This document shows, in pieces, positions 51,165 to 60,383 of a stretch of DNA of 60,383 nucleotides. The stretch comes from Acidobacteria bacterium Ga0077553. GTDB taxonomy: Bacteria; Acidobacteriota; Terriglobia; Bryobacterales; Bryobacteraceae. The stretch is from NCBI GenBank assembly GCA_001464575.1, contig LNFE01000196.1:1-60383 (forward strand). Direction: 5' to 3'. The notes below the pieces were generated by a model. It saw only the letters and a list, made by a program, of their open reading frames with translations. It was not told where the DNA came from and did not search any database. The translations under genes and the position numbers were made by a program. How positions within the stretch are numbered: position 1 is the stretch's first letter; every line of letters begins with the position of its first letter.

Positions 51165-51203
51165 GGAGGGACAAAATGGCCTACACTCGACCATAGCAAT
51201 CTG

Positions 51204-51533
51204 ATGACGGCGAGTCAACAAAGCGGCGACGAAGATCCGATTTTTGAGTGGCCCATTACGGACACCCTGGACTTGCATACGGTGCCACCGCGGGACGTAT
51301 CGGGGGTGGTGGAGGCTTGGCTCGAAGAGGTTTGGGAGCGAGGGTTTACAGCACTGCGGATTGTTCACGGCAAGGGGATTGGGGTGCAACGGGAGACCGT
51401 CCGGAAGGTGCTGGGACGGACCCCCTTTGTCGTTGGGTTTAGTGATGCGCCGATGGAGGCCGGCGGTTGGGGGGCGACGGTGGTTACGCTGGCGAATCGA
51501 CGTCCAGGTAGTCCGGATCCTGCCAAGCGATGA
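51204..51533 (+). CDS. Smr-domain protein
   Basis: 109 residues from ATG 51204; the longer open frame through the tRNA is an artefact. The single domain is Smr, as at the end of MutS2: TLDLHTVPPRDVSGVVEAWLEE carries the D-x-H motif, and LRIVHGKGIGVQRETV is the HGKG loop used to bind or cut branched DNA or RNA. Free-standing Smr proteins of this length are common. No ribosome site is obvious. It overlaps the convergent membrane-protein gene by 50 bases. Confidence 0.88.
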   Translation: MTASQQSGDEDPIFEWPITDTLDLHTVPPRDVSGVVEAWLEEVWERGFTALRIVHGKGIGVQRETVRKVLGRTPFVVGFSDAPMEAGGWGATVVTLANRRPGSPDPAKR

Positions 51534-51975
51534 AGGCGTGGGGCAGGGTAATCGCCAGCAGCAGGTAGCCAAACATGATGGGTTGGAAGTGCTCTCCGGA
51601 TTGCGGGATCCAGAGGTCCCAGCCATGTTTGGCCGCGAGTTGGGGGGCCTCGTCGAGGTAGAACAGGAAGACGAAAGGAAGCCCGGCGATGATCTGATAG
51701 GCGCGGAAGAAGGCTTGGTTGCGAACCTGAGTCTGGCGCTCGTCGGTTTGGTCCGTCGAGTAGGGCGCGGCGACCTGGTTGAGGACCCACCAGCCGTATC
51801 CCATCAACAGGAGGCCCGGAATGGCTCCCAAGGCCAAGGCAATGGATCGGACCTCAAAGGCGGCCCATAGGGCGCCGATGAGCAGAATGTAGCCGACGTA
51901 GGTGGCCACGCAGGCATAACGGCGATTGGTGCGGCGGCGGAAGTCGATACCGGCAATCAATAGATCTTCTCTCAT
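51484..51975 (-). CDS. Four-helix membrane protein paired with an XRE regulator
   Basis: 163 residues. Membrane helices lie at about 25-42, 46-64, 93-110 and 132-150. A conserved-looking loop, STDQTDERQTQVRNQAFF, sits between the second and third. It belongs to the DUF2178-like proteins that are usually encoded next to a small XRE repressor, as here (5 bases after it). The function of such pairs is unknown, though stress or membrane regulation is suspected. Its 3' end overlaps the Smr gene. Confidence 0.75.
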   Translation of the reverse strand: MREDLLIAGIDFRRRTNRRYACVATYVGYILLIGALWAAFEVRSIALALGAIPGLLLMGYGWWVLNQVAAPYSTDQTDERQTQVRNQAFFRAYQIIAGLPFVFLFYLDEAPQLAAKHGWDLWIPQSGEHFQPIMFGYLLLAITLPHAFIAWQDPDYLDVDSPA

Positions 51976-51980
51976 GATGG

Positions 51981-52259
51981 TTATCCTTGAGTGGGGTTAT
52001 GGTTCCCGTAGAGCTGTTCACTCAGCGGGCGAAAGGGTTGCCGGGAGAAAATGGCTTCAATGGGAAGACCGAAGAACTCGCTGGCCCGGAAGGCGAGTTC
52101 GAGGCTGGGGTTATAGTCGCCCCGCTCCATGTAGCCGATGGTTTGATAGTTGACGCCGAGGGCATCGGCGAGTTCCTGCCGGCTGAGGTGGCGCTCGGCC
52201 CGCAGGACACCGATGCGGTTAAAGAGGGAGTTTGTCGAGTTAACCTTGGAATTCGTCAT
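51981..52259 (-). CDS. XRE-family helix-turn-helix regulator
   Basis: 92 residues. The HTH_3 domain (about 15-68) has the classic NRIGVLRAERHLSRQELADALGVNYQTIGYMERGDYNPSLELAFRASEFF pattern (here quoted in parts: SRQELADALGV, QTIGYMERGDYNPSLELA), found in small repressors paired with membrane proteins. The tail (FRPLSEQLYGN) is short. ATG 52259 is preceded by only a weak site; an internal start near residue 12 would be closer to most homologues. A sigma-70-like promoter with TTGACA lies directly upstream. It is cotranscribed with the membrane-protein gene. Confidence 0.85.
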   Translation of the reverse strand: MTNSKVNSTNSLFNRIGVLRAERHLSRQELADALGVNYQTIGYMERGDYNPSLELAFRASEFFGLPIEAIFSRQPFRPLSEQLYGNHNPTQG

Positions 52260-52271
52260 CGATATGATCCG

Positions 52272-52300
52272 ATCGTATAATTAATACAACATTCTGTCAA
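52272..52300 (-). promoter_or_regulatory. Promoter for the XRE/membrane-protein pair
   Basis: On the minus strand TTGACA (52295-52300) and TACGAT (52272-52277) are separated by exactly 17 bases. The element lies 13-41 bases before ATG 52259 in an AT-rich gap that also holds the + strand TATAAT. Confidence 0.65.
52276..52281 (+). promoter_or_regulatory. TATAAT -10 element for the methyltransferase gene
   Basis: A perfect TATAAT lies 20 bases upstream of the stop-free start of the methyltransferase gene, with a weak -35 (TTCGTC) 18 bases before it. It overlaps the XRE promoter, so the XRE protein could repress both genes from one site. The leader would be about 14 bases. Confidence 0.5.
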
Positions 52301-52301
52301 T

Positions 52302-52970
52302 ATGATTTCGCGTCGCCAAAAGTTTCGGACCAAGAATGGGATGGGGTGGACTGCAGCGGTACCGGGGCAGATGAGCGAGCGGTTCATCGCGTTTGCCCAG
52401 GAGTGCTGGCGGCCAACGGTGGATCTGGGTTGTGCGTATGGGGTTGCGGCTATTCCGGCCGGAGCGATCGCTGTGGACTTGGAGATGAGCCATCTGGCGG
52501 CGCTGCCAACGGGGATGGCCCGGGTGGTGGGCCGGTTCCCGGAACTGGCGTTTCGGGCGGGGAGCTTGGGCGCGGTCCACGCGTCGAACGTTCTGCATTT
52601 TTTGACGGGCGAGGAGCTCGAAGAGGGCGTTCAGAGAATGGGGGATTGGCTGGCGCCAGGAGGGAAAGTGTTTGTGCAGGCCAGCACGCCTTATCAGCGG
52701 CCGTTTGCGGGGTTCGTGCCGGAGTTTAAGCAAAGGGTGGGGGCCGGGGAGCGCTGGCCGGGATGGGTGGCGGAGACGCGGTTGATCACCGGCTACCGGC
52801 GTTTGCACCAATACCCGGCCTCGATCCATTTGCTGGACGAGGAAGTGCTGCGCCGGCTATTCCGGGGCTGGGAAATCGAGTACTGTGGCTACTACCGGCG
52901 GCATGGGCTGCCCGCCAGTCTCTATTTAGATGGCCGGGAGTCTGTGGGTTTGATCGCGCGGCGGTCCTGA
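52302..52970 (+). CDS. Class I SAM-dependent methyltransferase-like protein
   Basis: 222 residues. TVDLGCAYGVAAIPAG is the SAM-binding motif I (D-x-G-C/G-x-G), followed by AIAVDLEMSHLAALP (acidic motif II), GRFPELAFRAGSLGAVHASNVLHFL (motif post-II/III) and LAPGGKVFVQAST (motif IV/V). This is the Rossmann arrangement of class I methyltransferases of the Methyltransf_11 kind. The C-terminal half (WEIEYCGYYRRHGLP) gives no clue about the substrate. ATG 52302 has no ribosome site; a perfect TATAAT lies 21 bases upstream. It overlaps the convergent glycoside hydrolase gene by 49 bases. Confidence 0.84.
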   Translation: MISRRQKFRTKNGMGWTAAVPGQMSERFIAFAQECWRPTVDLGCAYGVAAIPAGAIAVDLEMSHLAALPTGMARVVGRFPELAFRAGSLGAVHASNVLHFLTGEELEEGVQRMGDWLAPGGKVFVQASTPYQRPFAGFVPEFKQRVGAGERWPGWVAETRLITGYRRLHQYPASIHLLDEEVLRRLFRGWEIEYCGYYRRHGLPASLYLDGRESVGLIARRS

Positions 52971-53902
52971 TACCACCGCTTCACGATGTCCATGGCGGGT
53001 TTGCCCCAGGGGGTCATGGTATTGTCCTGCGGCCCGCCGAAGCCGTTGGTGCCGAGTTTCCACCAGAAGACACCGGCGAACCAGGGCTTGGCGTAGAACG
53101 TCTTCAGCAGGGCGTCGTACGCGGCGGCTTGGGTCTGGAGATGGACGGGGCGTTCGGAGCGATCCTCCCACGGTGTCCGATGCGAGTGAGGGGCGGCGGC
53201 GTAGCCGGCTTCGGTGAACAGAATCGGCTTACGGAACTTGCGATGGACCGCTTCGAGCTTCTGGGCCAGGGGCCGGGTGTCGAGCGAGTCGGGGAGCGGA
53301 TAGTAGTTATCGAGGCCGATGTAGTCGAGTTGCCCCCAAAACTGGATGCGTTCGAACTCGGGGCCATGGTTGGCGGCGTAGGTGAGAGGACCTTTGAAGT
53401 GAGCGCGCGCGGTGGCAATGAGCGAGCGGAATTCGGGTTCGTATTCCGTGGCGTAGGCCAGTTCGGTGCCGATGCAAAAGAGGTCGGCTTGAATGGTGGC
53501 GGCGAGTTTCCCGTAGTGGACGAGCATGTCGCGATACTGGGCGAACCATTCGCGGCGGCGCGCGGGGTCGGAAAGGTCGACTGGCTTGTTGGGCCAGATC
53601 TGCGGCTTGAGCAGCACCTTCATGCCGCGCTCGCGGGCCGCCGCGGCGACTTTCGTGATGCCGGCGTCCGACTCCCAGGAGCGGGCGCTGCCGTAGACGA
53701 TTTTGGTCTCCCCGCGGGGGGTAAAGGCGAAGGGGATAAGCGCGACGCTGTCGACGTGGTAGCCGCGCAGTTGGTCGAGCATGGTGACGGACTCGGGAGA
53801 CTCGTAGCGGACGCCGCGTTCGGCGGTGAACGACACGCCGCGGAAGAAGAGCGGCTGCGCTTCGAGAGCGACGGAGAGCAGGAGCAAGGAGAAAAGTCGC
53901 AT
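52922..53902 (-). CDS. GH113-like glycoside hydrolase (TIM-barrel, secreted)
   Basis: About 326 residues from ATG 53902; ATG 53938 adds a non-secretory start. A signal peptide (about 1-15, ends LEAQP) is followed by a TIM barrel: RGVSFTAERGVRYES, RGMKVLLKPQIW, LFCIGTEL with a likely acid/base E, LDYIGLDNYYPLP, and FTEAGYAAAPHSH with a nucleophile E on strand 7. The E-(strand 4) and E-(strand 7) pair and the GWxE-type order fit clan GH-A enzymes of the GH113 beta-mannanase kind. It probably cuts beta-mannosidic or similar glycans outside the cell. It diverges from the GH105-like gene. Confidence 0.78.
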   Translation of the reverse strand: MRLFSLLLLSVALEAQPLFFRGVSFTAERGVRYESPESVTMLDQLRGYHVDSVALIPFAFTPRGETKIVYGSARSWESDAGITKVAAAARERGMKVLLKPQIWPNKPVDLSDPARRREWFAQYRDMLVHYGKLAATIQADLFCIGTELAYATEYEPEFRSLIATARAHFKGPLTYAANHGPEFERIQFWGQLDYIGLDNYYPLPDSLDTRPLAQKLEAVHRKFRKPILFTEAGYAAAPHSHRTPWEDRSERPVHLQTQAAAYDALLKTFYAKPWFAGVFWWKLGTNGFGGPQDNTMTPWGKPAMDIVKRWYQDRRAIKPTDSRPSK

Positions 53903-53939
53903 GGGGAGAGCGTCATCGATAGGATACGCTGGAAACACT

Positions 53940-55181
53940 GTGAAACTGACCCTAATTCTTTGCGGACTGGTTATGACGCTGGCGGCACAGGAGCGGCCGG
54001 TGGTGGCCGTGGTGGGGGAGTTGCCGCGGGTGCAGGAGATGCGCCGGCAGTTGGTGAAGCTCTACACGGTGGTTGATGTCCCGGTGCAGGGGACGCCCGT
54101 GTTCCCGCCGGTGGGCACGGCCTACAAGGACGATGGGGAGGCGCACCGCATCTGGCGAGCGCTCCATTTGATAGCTCCGGATGCCGTCGTGATGCTGGGA
54201 GATTATCCGGGGCTGGTGGAAGCGCTGCGCGGCAAAGCGCCGGTGACCCGGGGGGCGCCGTTTGACAAGCCGAAGAAGTCGTTTCTGCGGTTGACGATGG
54301 AGGAGCGGTTGGCGCGGACGCCTCGCCAAGTGTTGACGCAGTTGGGGGAAGTCTACGGACGGGAACTAAAGGACGTCGTCTATATCCCGGCGTTTGCCGT
54401 GATGGGCCAGTTGGCGCTGGGGAACAAGGATCTGGTCGACAAACTGGTGGCGCCCTTCTTGGACGGGCGCCAGGATTCGCTGGCCAAGGCGACCGGGAGC
54501 CACGGCAGTGGGCACCTGCTGTTTGCGGCTTTAGGCAAGAAGGACCGGGTGAAGGCCGCCGCGGCGATCATCGCGCCGCTGCACAACGAGATGAGCGATT
54601 CGGTATTCATGGCGTGCCCGATTTTGGGCGCGGCGGGGGAGTCCGAGAAAGCTATAGAGCATTTGCGCTTCATGGAAAAGCTGTGCCTGCGCCGGGACGG
54701 AATCTATCGCCACTCGCCGCTCGATGAGGCCGCGTGGGGCCGGGGGAATGCCTTCGCCCTGCTGGGCCAGGCGCTTCTGCTCGAGACGATGGCGCAGCCG
54801 GACGAACGGGTGCTGGGCAGTTTCCGGGCGTTGGCGGCGGCCTTGCTCTCCCGGCAGGATGAAGAAGGGATGTGGCATCAGGTGATCGACAAGCCCGAGT
54901 CGTACGCCGAGTTTTCAGCGACGGCGATGATCGCGGCCTCTTATAAGAAGGCGATCCGGGCGGGATGGCTGCCCGCCGCCACCTACCAGCCGGCGGTGGA
55001 CAAGGCGTGGCGGGCGGTGCTGATGCGCACGGGAACCGACGGGACCGTGATGGATGTTTGCGAGTCGACCGGGAAGCAGACGTCCTTGCAGGCCTATTTG
55101 GACCGGGTAGCGGTGTGGGGCAAGGATCCGCGGGGCGGGGCCATGGCGATGCTGTTCGCGGGCGAGATGATGAAGCCGTGA
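53940..55181 (+). CDS. GH105/GH88-like unsaturated rhamnogalacturonyl hydrolase (secreted)
   Basis: 413 residues from GTG 53940 (MKLTLILCGLVMTLAAQ, a clear signal peptide). ATG 53973 and the longer frame to 53826 are less likely. It is an (alpha/alpha)6 barrel: WRALHLIAPDAVVMLGDYPG, then GSGHLLFAALGKKDRV, ACPILGAAGESEKAIEHLRFM and RHSPLDEAAWGRGNAFAL, with an acidic residue pair (D in the D-E-A-W-G-R-G-N segment) and RQDEEGMWHQVIDKPESY. These match YteR/GH105 hydrolases that remove unsaturated uronate from rhamnogalacturonan or alginate-like oligosaccharides. The first 130 residues are less typical. The gene starts 38 bases from the divergent GH113-like gene, suggesting a polysaccharide-use pair. 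Confidence 0.8.
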   Translation: MKLTLILCGLVMTLAAQERPVVAVVGELPRVQEMRRQLVKLYTVVDVPVQGTPVFPPVGTAYKDDGEAHRIWRALHLIAPDAVVMLGDYPGLVEALRGKAPVTRGAPFDKPKKSFLRLTMEERLARTPRQVLTQLGEVYGRELKDVVYIPAFAVMGQLALGNKDLVDKLVAPFLDGRQDSLAKATGSHGSGHLLFAALGKKDRVKAAAAIIAPLHNEMSDSVFMACPILGAAGESEKAIEHLRFMEKLCLRRDGIYRHSPLDEAAWGRGNAFALLGQALLLETMAQPDERVLGSFRALAAALLSRQDEEGMWHQVIDKPESYAEFSATAMIAASYKKAIRAGWLPAATYQPAVDKAWRAVLMRTGTDGTVMDVCESTGKQTSLQAYLDRVAVWGKDPRGGAMAMLFAGEMMKP

Positions 55182-55247
55182 GGAGAATTCGCTGTTACGG
55201 CCCGGTTGCAATCCCGGCGGAGGGGTATACTGACAGAAGGAACGAAC

Positions 55248-55290
55248 ATGTTTTCCGGTCCCCAAATATTTTCCACCAGGGAGTCGACGT

Positions 55291-55307
<17 letters not shown>
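55248..55307 (+). other. Possible 19-codon leader ORF overlapping the clpX start
   Basis: ATG 55248 is preceded by AAGGA at six bases, a better start context than clpX itself. It encodes [19 protein letters not shown] and stops at TAG 55305-55307, 14 bases inside clpX in another frame. Ribosomes ending there would lie over the TTG start of clpX, allowing translational coupling. No homology is known; it may also be chance. Confidence 0.35.
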
Positions 55308-56577
<1,270 letters not shown>

Positions 56578-56606
56578 ACGTAACGAAAGGGAGCCGAAAC
56601 GGTCCG

Positions 56607-56645
56607 CGGTTCCGCCCTTGTGGGTGGGAACCGTGAACCCTTTTT
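56607..56645 (+). terminator. Likely intrinsic terminator between clpX and lon
   Basis: CGGTTCC pairs with GGAACCG and CCC with GGG around a TTGT loop, with one bulge; TTTTT follows seven bases later. Ends about 30 bases after clpX and leaves lon to start from its own promoter. Confidence 0.6.
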
Positions 56646-56675
56646 GCTTTTCCGCGAATCAAGAAAGAGTAACCC

Positions 56676-59168
56676 ATGAGTACCAGAGAGAAATCCGAAA
56701 CGAAACGGCTTCCCATGATGCCGATACGCGACGTGGTCATCTTCCCTCATATGATGACCCCGTTTGTCGTGGGACGGGAGAGCAGTGTCCGGGCGCTCGA
56801 AGAGGCGTTGGCAGGCGAAAAGAAGATCTTTCTGGCCACGCAGCATGACGCCAGCGTCGACGAGCCGCGGCCGGACGAGATTTACAGTGTCGGGACGATT
56901 GCGAACATCGTGCAGAGTTTGAAGCTCTCCGACGGCAACATCAAGGTGTTGGTAGAAGGCGCGGAGCGGGCGAAAGTGGTCTCGGTGAGTGCGGAAGACG
57001 GCTATTTCCGCGCGACCGTGAAGACCTTTGCGACCAAACTCGACCCCGGCGTTTCGCTCGAATCCTTGACCAACCGCGTGACGACGCTGTTTGAACAGTA
57101 TGTCAAGCTCAGCCAGAACCTGAATTACGAGACCATGATCGCGACGATCAAGGTGGACGATCCCGGGAAGTTGGCCGACACTGTGGGCGCGAATCTGCAG
57201 CTGACGATTGAAGAGAAGCAGGAACTGCTTGAAATTTTCGATCCCATTGACCGGTTGACGCGCGTGGCGGAGATGCTCGACATCGAGATCGAGAAGCTCT
57301 CGGTGGACCGCACGATCCAGGGTCGCGTGAAGCGGCAGATGGAGCGCGCGCAGAAAGAGTATTCCCTCAACGAGAAGATCAAGGCCATCCAAAAAGAGCT
57401 GGGCCGGGGCGAGAAGAGCGAATACGACGATCTGAAGAAGAAGATCGAAGCCTCGGGGATGACCCCGGACGCTCTGGAAAAGGCGATGGCCGAACTGAAG
57501 CGGTTGGAGCAGATGCCGCCGATGTCGGCGGAGTCGACCGTATCGCGCAACTACCTTGACTGGTTGCTCGCGGTGCCGTGGAAGCAGAAGACGCGCGAGA
57601 TTCGCGATCTGAAGTTTGCGCGGGAAGTGCTCGAAAGCGATCACTACGGCCTCGAGAAGATCAAGGAGCGGATCCTCGAGTTCCTGGCCGTGCGGCGGCT
57701 CGTGAAGAATCCGAAGGGCTCCATCCTTTGCTTCGTCGGACCTCCCGGCGTCGGCAAGACCTCGCTGGGGATGTCGATTGCCAAGGCCACCGGCCGGAAG
57801 TTCGTGCGCCTGTCCCTGGGCGGCGTGCGGGACGAGGCGGAAGTTCGCGGCCACCTTCAGATGATGAAGAAGGCGGGGACGAAGAACCCGGTCTTCATGC
57901 TCGACGAAATCGACAAGATGTCGACCGACTTCCGCGGCGATCCATCGGCCGCGCTGCTCGAAGTGCTCGACCCGGCCCAGAACGACAAGTTCATGGACCA
58001 CTACCTCGATGTCGATTACGACTTGAGCGAGGTGTTGTTCGTCGCCACGGCCAACGTGATGCATACGATTCCGGCGCCTTTACAGGATCGTATGGAAGTC
58101 ATCAGGCTGAGCGGATACACGGAACTCGAGAAGGCGGAGATCGCGCGGCGGTTCCTGATCACCAAGCAGAAGGCAGCCACCGGGCTCGCCGAGACGCAGG
58201 TGGACTTCACTCCGGAAGGGGTGACGACGCTGATCCAGGGCTATACCCGCGAGTCCGGGGTGCGGAACCTCGAACGCGAAATCGGAAACGTCTGCCGGAA
58301 AATCGCGCGGAAAGTGGTGGAAGCGTCCGTGGACGATGAGCCCGAAGTGATTGCCAAGGGCGGCGAGCTGGTGGAAGAGCCGGCCGAAAAGCCCGCGAAA
58401 AAAGGCAAGAAGGCCAAGGCGGCGCAGGAAGCCTTGGAGTCCAAGCCGGTGGAAAGCAAGCTGCCGCCGGTTTCGGTCACCTCGCAGTCGTTGATCGAGA
58501 TGCTGGGACCGCCTCGCTTCCGCGACACGCAGGCCAGCAAGAAGAACGATATCGGCGCCACGATCGGTTTGGCCTGGACGGAGGTTGGCGGATCGATTCT
58601 GACGACCGAAGTCACGGTGATGGAAGGCCGTGGCAAGCTGACGTTGACCGGGAAACTGGGTGACGTGATGCAGGAATCGGCGCAGGCGGCGATGAGCTAC
58701 GTGCGGAGCCGGGCGAATTCGCTCGGGTTGGCGCGGGACTTCTATCGCAACCTGGATATCCATCTGCACGTGCCGGAAGGCGCGATCCCGAAGGACGGTC
58801 CGTCGGCCGGTATCACGATTGCAACCAGCATGTGCAGCGCGTTGACGAACATCCCGGTGCGCGGCGACATCGCCATGACCGGCGAAATCACGGTTCGCGG
58901 GAAAGTGTTGCCGATCGGTGGTTTGAAGGAGAAGATGCTGGCGGCTCATCGCCAAGGCATTTTCGAACTCGTCCTGCCGAAGGACAATGAGAAAGACCTG
59001 CACGACATTCCGGAGACGATCCGGAAAGAGATGAAGCTCAACTTCGTCGAGAGCATGGACGAGGTGTTGAAGATCGCTCTGGAGCGAGAAGTGACCCCTC
59101 TGCCGATTGTTCCTCCGGCGACGGCCCAACCCGAAGCTCCTGTGGGTTCGGACGACATCACGCATTAA
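56676..59168 (+). CDS. lon: Lon protease lacking the canonical pore-loop segment
   Basis: 830 residues. The LAN domain (about 1-205), the coiled-coil region (205-300) and the AAA+ domain follow in order: Walker [14 protein letters not shown] (near 355) and Walker [10 protein letters not shown]. The P domain is complete with S710 (GPSAGITI) and K753, 43 residues apart as in E. coli Lon. Unusual: in the AAA+ domain [12 protein letters not shown] (ending H393) is followed at once by LQMMKKAGT, where other Lons have about 12 more residues, RRTYIG-x-x-PG-x-x, carrying the aromatic pore loop. A Lys/Glu-rich linker (about 560-600) precedes the P domain. Whether it still unfolds substrates is uncertain. 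AAAGAG lies upstream of ATG 56676; engB follows. Confidence 0.95.
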   Translation: MSTREKSETKRLPMMPIRDVVIFPHMMTPFVVGRESSVRALEEALAGEKKIFLATQHDASVDEPRPDEIYSVGTIANIVQSLKLSDGNIKVLVEGAERAKVVSVSAEDGYFRATVKTFATKLDPGVSLESLTNRVTTLFEQYVKLSQNLNYETMIATIKVDDPGKLADTVGANLQLTIEEKQELLEIFDPIDRLTRVAEMLDIEIEKLSVDRTIQGRVKRQMERAQKEYSLNEKIKAIQKELGRGEKSEYDDLKKKIEASGMTPDALEKAMAELKRLEQMPPMSAESTVSRNYLDWLLAVPWKQKTREIRDLKFAREVLESDHYGLEKIKERILEFLAVRRLVKNPKGSILCFVGPPGVGKTSLGMSIAKATGRKFVRLSLGGVRDEAEVRGHLQMMKKAGTKNPVFMLDEIDKMSTDFRGDPSAALLEVLDPAQNDKFMDHYLDVDYDLSEVLFVATANVMHTIPAPLQDRMEVIRLSGYTELEKAEIARRFLITKQKAATGLAETQVDFTPEGVTTLIQGYTRESGVRNLEREIGNVCRKIARKVVEASVDDEPEVIAKGGELVEEPAEKPAKKGKKAKAAQEALESKPVESKLPPVSVTSQSLIEMLGPPRFRDTQASKKNDIGATIGLAWTEVGGSILTTEVTVMEGRGKLTLTGKLGDVMQESAQAAMSYVRSRANSLGLARDFYRNLDIHLHVPEGAIPKDGPSAGITIATSMCSALTNIPVRGDIAMTGEITVRGKVLPIGGLKEKMLAAHRQGIFELVLPKDNEKDLHDIPETIRKEMKLNFVESMDEVLKIALEREVTPLPIVPPATAQPEAPVGSDDITH

Positions 59169-59181
59169 AGCCAGCAGGACG

Positions 59182-59205
59182 GGGGCAGTGCCCAACTGCC
59201 CCTTC
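59182..59205 (+). terminator. Possible terminator between lon and engB
   Basis: GGGGCAGT-gccca-ACTGCCCC is a perfect 8-bp stem and is followed by only TTCT. It starts 14 bases after the lon stop. The poor T run makes partial or Rho-assisted termination more likely. Confidence 0.5.
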
Positions 59206-59218
59206 TAGACAACCCGCA

Positions 59219-59806
59219 TTGCCCCCCTCCACGAAACCCACCGCAGAGTTTATACTAAGTACAACTATCCCAGAGCAATACCCGAAGGGTCACACCCCGG
59301 AGGTAGCCTTCCTGGGCCGCAGTAACGTGGGAAAGTCCAGTTTGCTGAACTGTCTAGCGGGGAGTAAAAAGCTCGCCTTCACCAGTTCGCAGCCGGGCCG
59401 AACACAGTCCATCAACTTCTTCCGCATTGGTGGAGAGATCATCTTCGCCGATCTTCCTGGCTACGGCTTCGCCAAAGTTCCCTTAGAAATCAAACACGCA
59501 TGGCAGGCGATGGTGGAAACCTATCTGCTGCGTCGCGACACTTTAGGTCTTTGTATCCTGCTGCTTGACGGCAGGCGAGGCTGGATGGAGCACGACCGCG
59601 TCCTGCGGGAGTGGCTGGAACATCATCAAAAGCGCTACCTGGTGGTAGCGACCAAAGTCGACAAACTCAATCAATCCGAACTGCATCACGGCTTGGCCGC
59701 CATCCGGAAGGAAATCACCGGGGGCGAGCTAGTGCCGTTCTCGGCCGTATCTGGTCAGGGAGCGAGGGAAATTTGGCAAGCGATCAAGAAATCAACCAGC
59801 CGGTGA
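59219..59806 (+). CDS. engB: Ribosome biogenesis GTPase YihA/YsxC/EngB
   Basis: 195 residues from TTG 59219; no ATG or GTG is available before AEFILSTT. G motifs: G1 [10 protein letters not shown]3 DLPGYG, G4 TKVDK and a SAVSGQG G5 segment. FAKV and the [10 protein letters not shown] (G2) are conserved. It helps in 50S subunit assembly in the cytoplasm. It follows lon after a weak terminator, and the rho gene begins inside its last codons; the clpX-lon-engB order is common. Confidence 0.93.
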   Translation: MPPSTKPTAEFILSTTIPEQYPKGHTPEVAFLGRSNVGKSSLLNCLAGSKKLAFTSSQPGRTQSINFFRIGGEIIFADLPGYGFAKVPLEIKHAWQAMVETYLLRRDTLGLCILLLDGRRGWMEHDRVLREWLEHHQKRYLVVATKVDKLNQSELHHGLAAIRKEITGGELVPFSAVSGQGAREIWQAIKKSTSR

Positions 59807-60383
59807 CGCCGGAAGAGACCGGAGCCGAAGCGACTCCGGCGGAAGCCAAGCCGAAGGCCGCAAAAGTGGAAAAGGCGGCTGCCAACGGAGTTGGCGGCGA
59901 GACGGCGGAGCCCAGCAAACGGGACCCCAACACACTCGACCTGGTAGAGCTCAAGGAGATGAGCATTCAAAAATTGAATGTCATCGCCAAGGAGTTCGGC
60001 GTAGCCGGAGCCGCCGGCCTGCGGAAGCAGGAGTTGATCTTCAAGATCCTCCAGGCCCAGGCCGAAAAAAGCGGTTTGATCTTCTCCGAGGGCGTGCTCG
60101 AGTGCCTGCCCGACGGATTCGGCTTCCTGCGGGCGCCGGAGTACAACTACCTGCCAGGCCCGGACGACGTTTACGTCTCGCCATCGCAGATTCGCCGGTT
60201 CGACCTGCGAACGGGCGACACGATCAGCGGTCAGATCCGTCCCCCGAAGGAAGGCGAACGGTATTTTGCGCTTATCAAGGTGGATGCGATCAATTTTGAG
60301 CCGCCCGAAGAGGCGCGGAACAAGATCTTCTTCGACAACCTCACCCCGCTGTATCCGCAGGAGCGGATCAAGCTCGAGACGGT
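59773..60383 (+). CDS. rho: Transcription termination factor Rho, N-terminal part (truncated by window edge)
   Basis: Not closed in the window: about 203 residues are visible. It starts at TTG 59773 (SD GAGGGA three to eight bases before) inside the end of engB; GTG 59803 overlapping the engB TGA is an alternative. A low-complexity Ala/Lys/Glu insert (about 10-50) is followed by the Rho N-terminal helical domain ([39 protein letters not shown]) and the RNA-binding cold-shock-like domain ([39 protein letters not shown]). The ATPase core lies beyond the window. Rho ends untranslated transcripts. Confidence 0.94.
   Translation, partial: MASDQEINQPVTPEETGAEATPAEAKPKAAKVEKAAANGVGGETAEPSKRDPNTLDLVELKEMSIQKLNVIAKEFGVAGAAGLRKQELIFKILQAQAEKSGLIFSEGVLECLPDGFGFLRAPEYNYLPGPDDVYVSPSQIRRFDLRTGDTISGQIRPPKEGERYFALIKVDAINFEPPEEARNKIFFDNLTPLYPQERIKLET

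Noticed and set aside
51091..51174. Start of the LolA-like gene at ATG 51174
   Set aside because: The first 28 residues would be read through the tRNA-Cys, so this start is not credible.
51000..51203. N-terminal extension of the Smr protein through the tRNA
   Set aside because: It translates the complement of tRNA-Cys; the Smr family starts at ATG 51204.

Overview
The window is a GC-rich stretch (the third codon position is mostly G or C) from a Gram-negative bacterium, very probably an Acidobacteriota of the Solibacteres/Bryobacterales type. The reasons are three adjacent secreted proteins ending in the TIGR03437 domain (described from Solibacter), two Oar-like TonB-dependent receptors with a carboxypeptidase-regulatory N-terminus, a receptor/CRTAC1/TPR operon, PQQ-type quinoproteins, sulfatase plus DUF1080 and other saprophyte-type hydrolases. 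No phage, transposase, integrase or CRISPR array is visible.

Layout. 1-5795: 3' end of mutY, two paralogous secreted CxxCH-type/TIGR03437 proteins, a short TIGR03437 protein and a two-gene membrane unit whose second gene (GT-C-like) has an in-frame TAG. 5824-8996: a VirB10-like secreted protein and a repeat-rich membrane protein with a degenerate GGDEF domain. 9001-16242 (minus): UPF0182 membrane protein, a 606-bp stretch without a convincing gene, an unrecognised three-gene operon (HEAT-like protein, small membrane protein, 137-aa protein) and a BvgS-like hybrid kinase. 16343-25443: beta-carbonic anhydrase, a minus-strand block with a frameshifted TonB receptor, GntR regulator and secreted proteins, then the four-gene CysM-Mec-CysO-MoeZ operon for cysteine synthesis on a ubiquitin-like carrier.

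25506-39801: a YVTN-propeller/phosphoesterase, the TonB receptor-CRTAC1-TPR operon (joined by TAATG overlaps), DUF3050 and DUF4198 genes, an S9 peptidase, and a BlaI-type repressor with an M56 peptidase. 39892-44071 (minus): a split quinoprotein/cytochrome, cmk and lysC. 44203-49104: a cluster of small envelope-stress-type proteins ending in a strong terminator, HNH endonuclease, comF, sulfatase and DUF1080. 49317-55181: LuxR-type regulator preceded by a long inverted repeat, a LolA-like secreted protein abutting tRNA-Cys, Smr, XRE/membrane pair, methyltransferase, GH113-like and GH105-like hydrolases. 55291-60383: the conserved clpX-lon-engB-rho block, rho running off the window.

The most unusual observation is that Lon, otherwise full length with an intact protease domain, lacks about 12 residues that normally carry the aromatic pore loop of its ATPase. 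The window also holds an in-frame stop, a one-base frameshift in a G run and a split quinoprotein missing a conserved linker. Whether these are real lesions or assembly errors is the main question a reader should settle first with raw reads.
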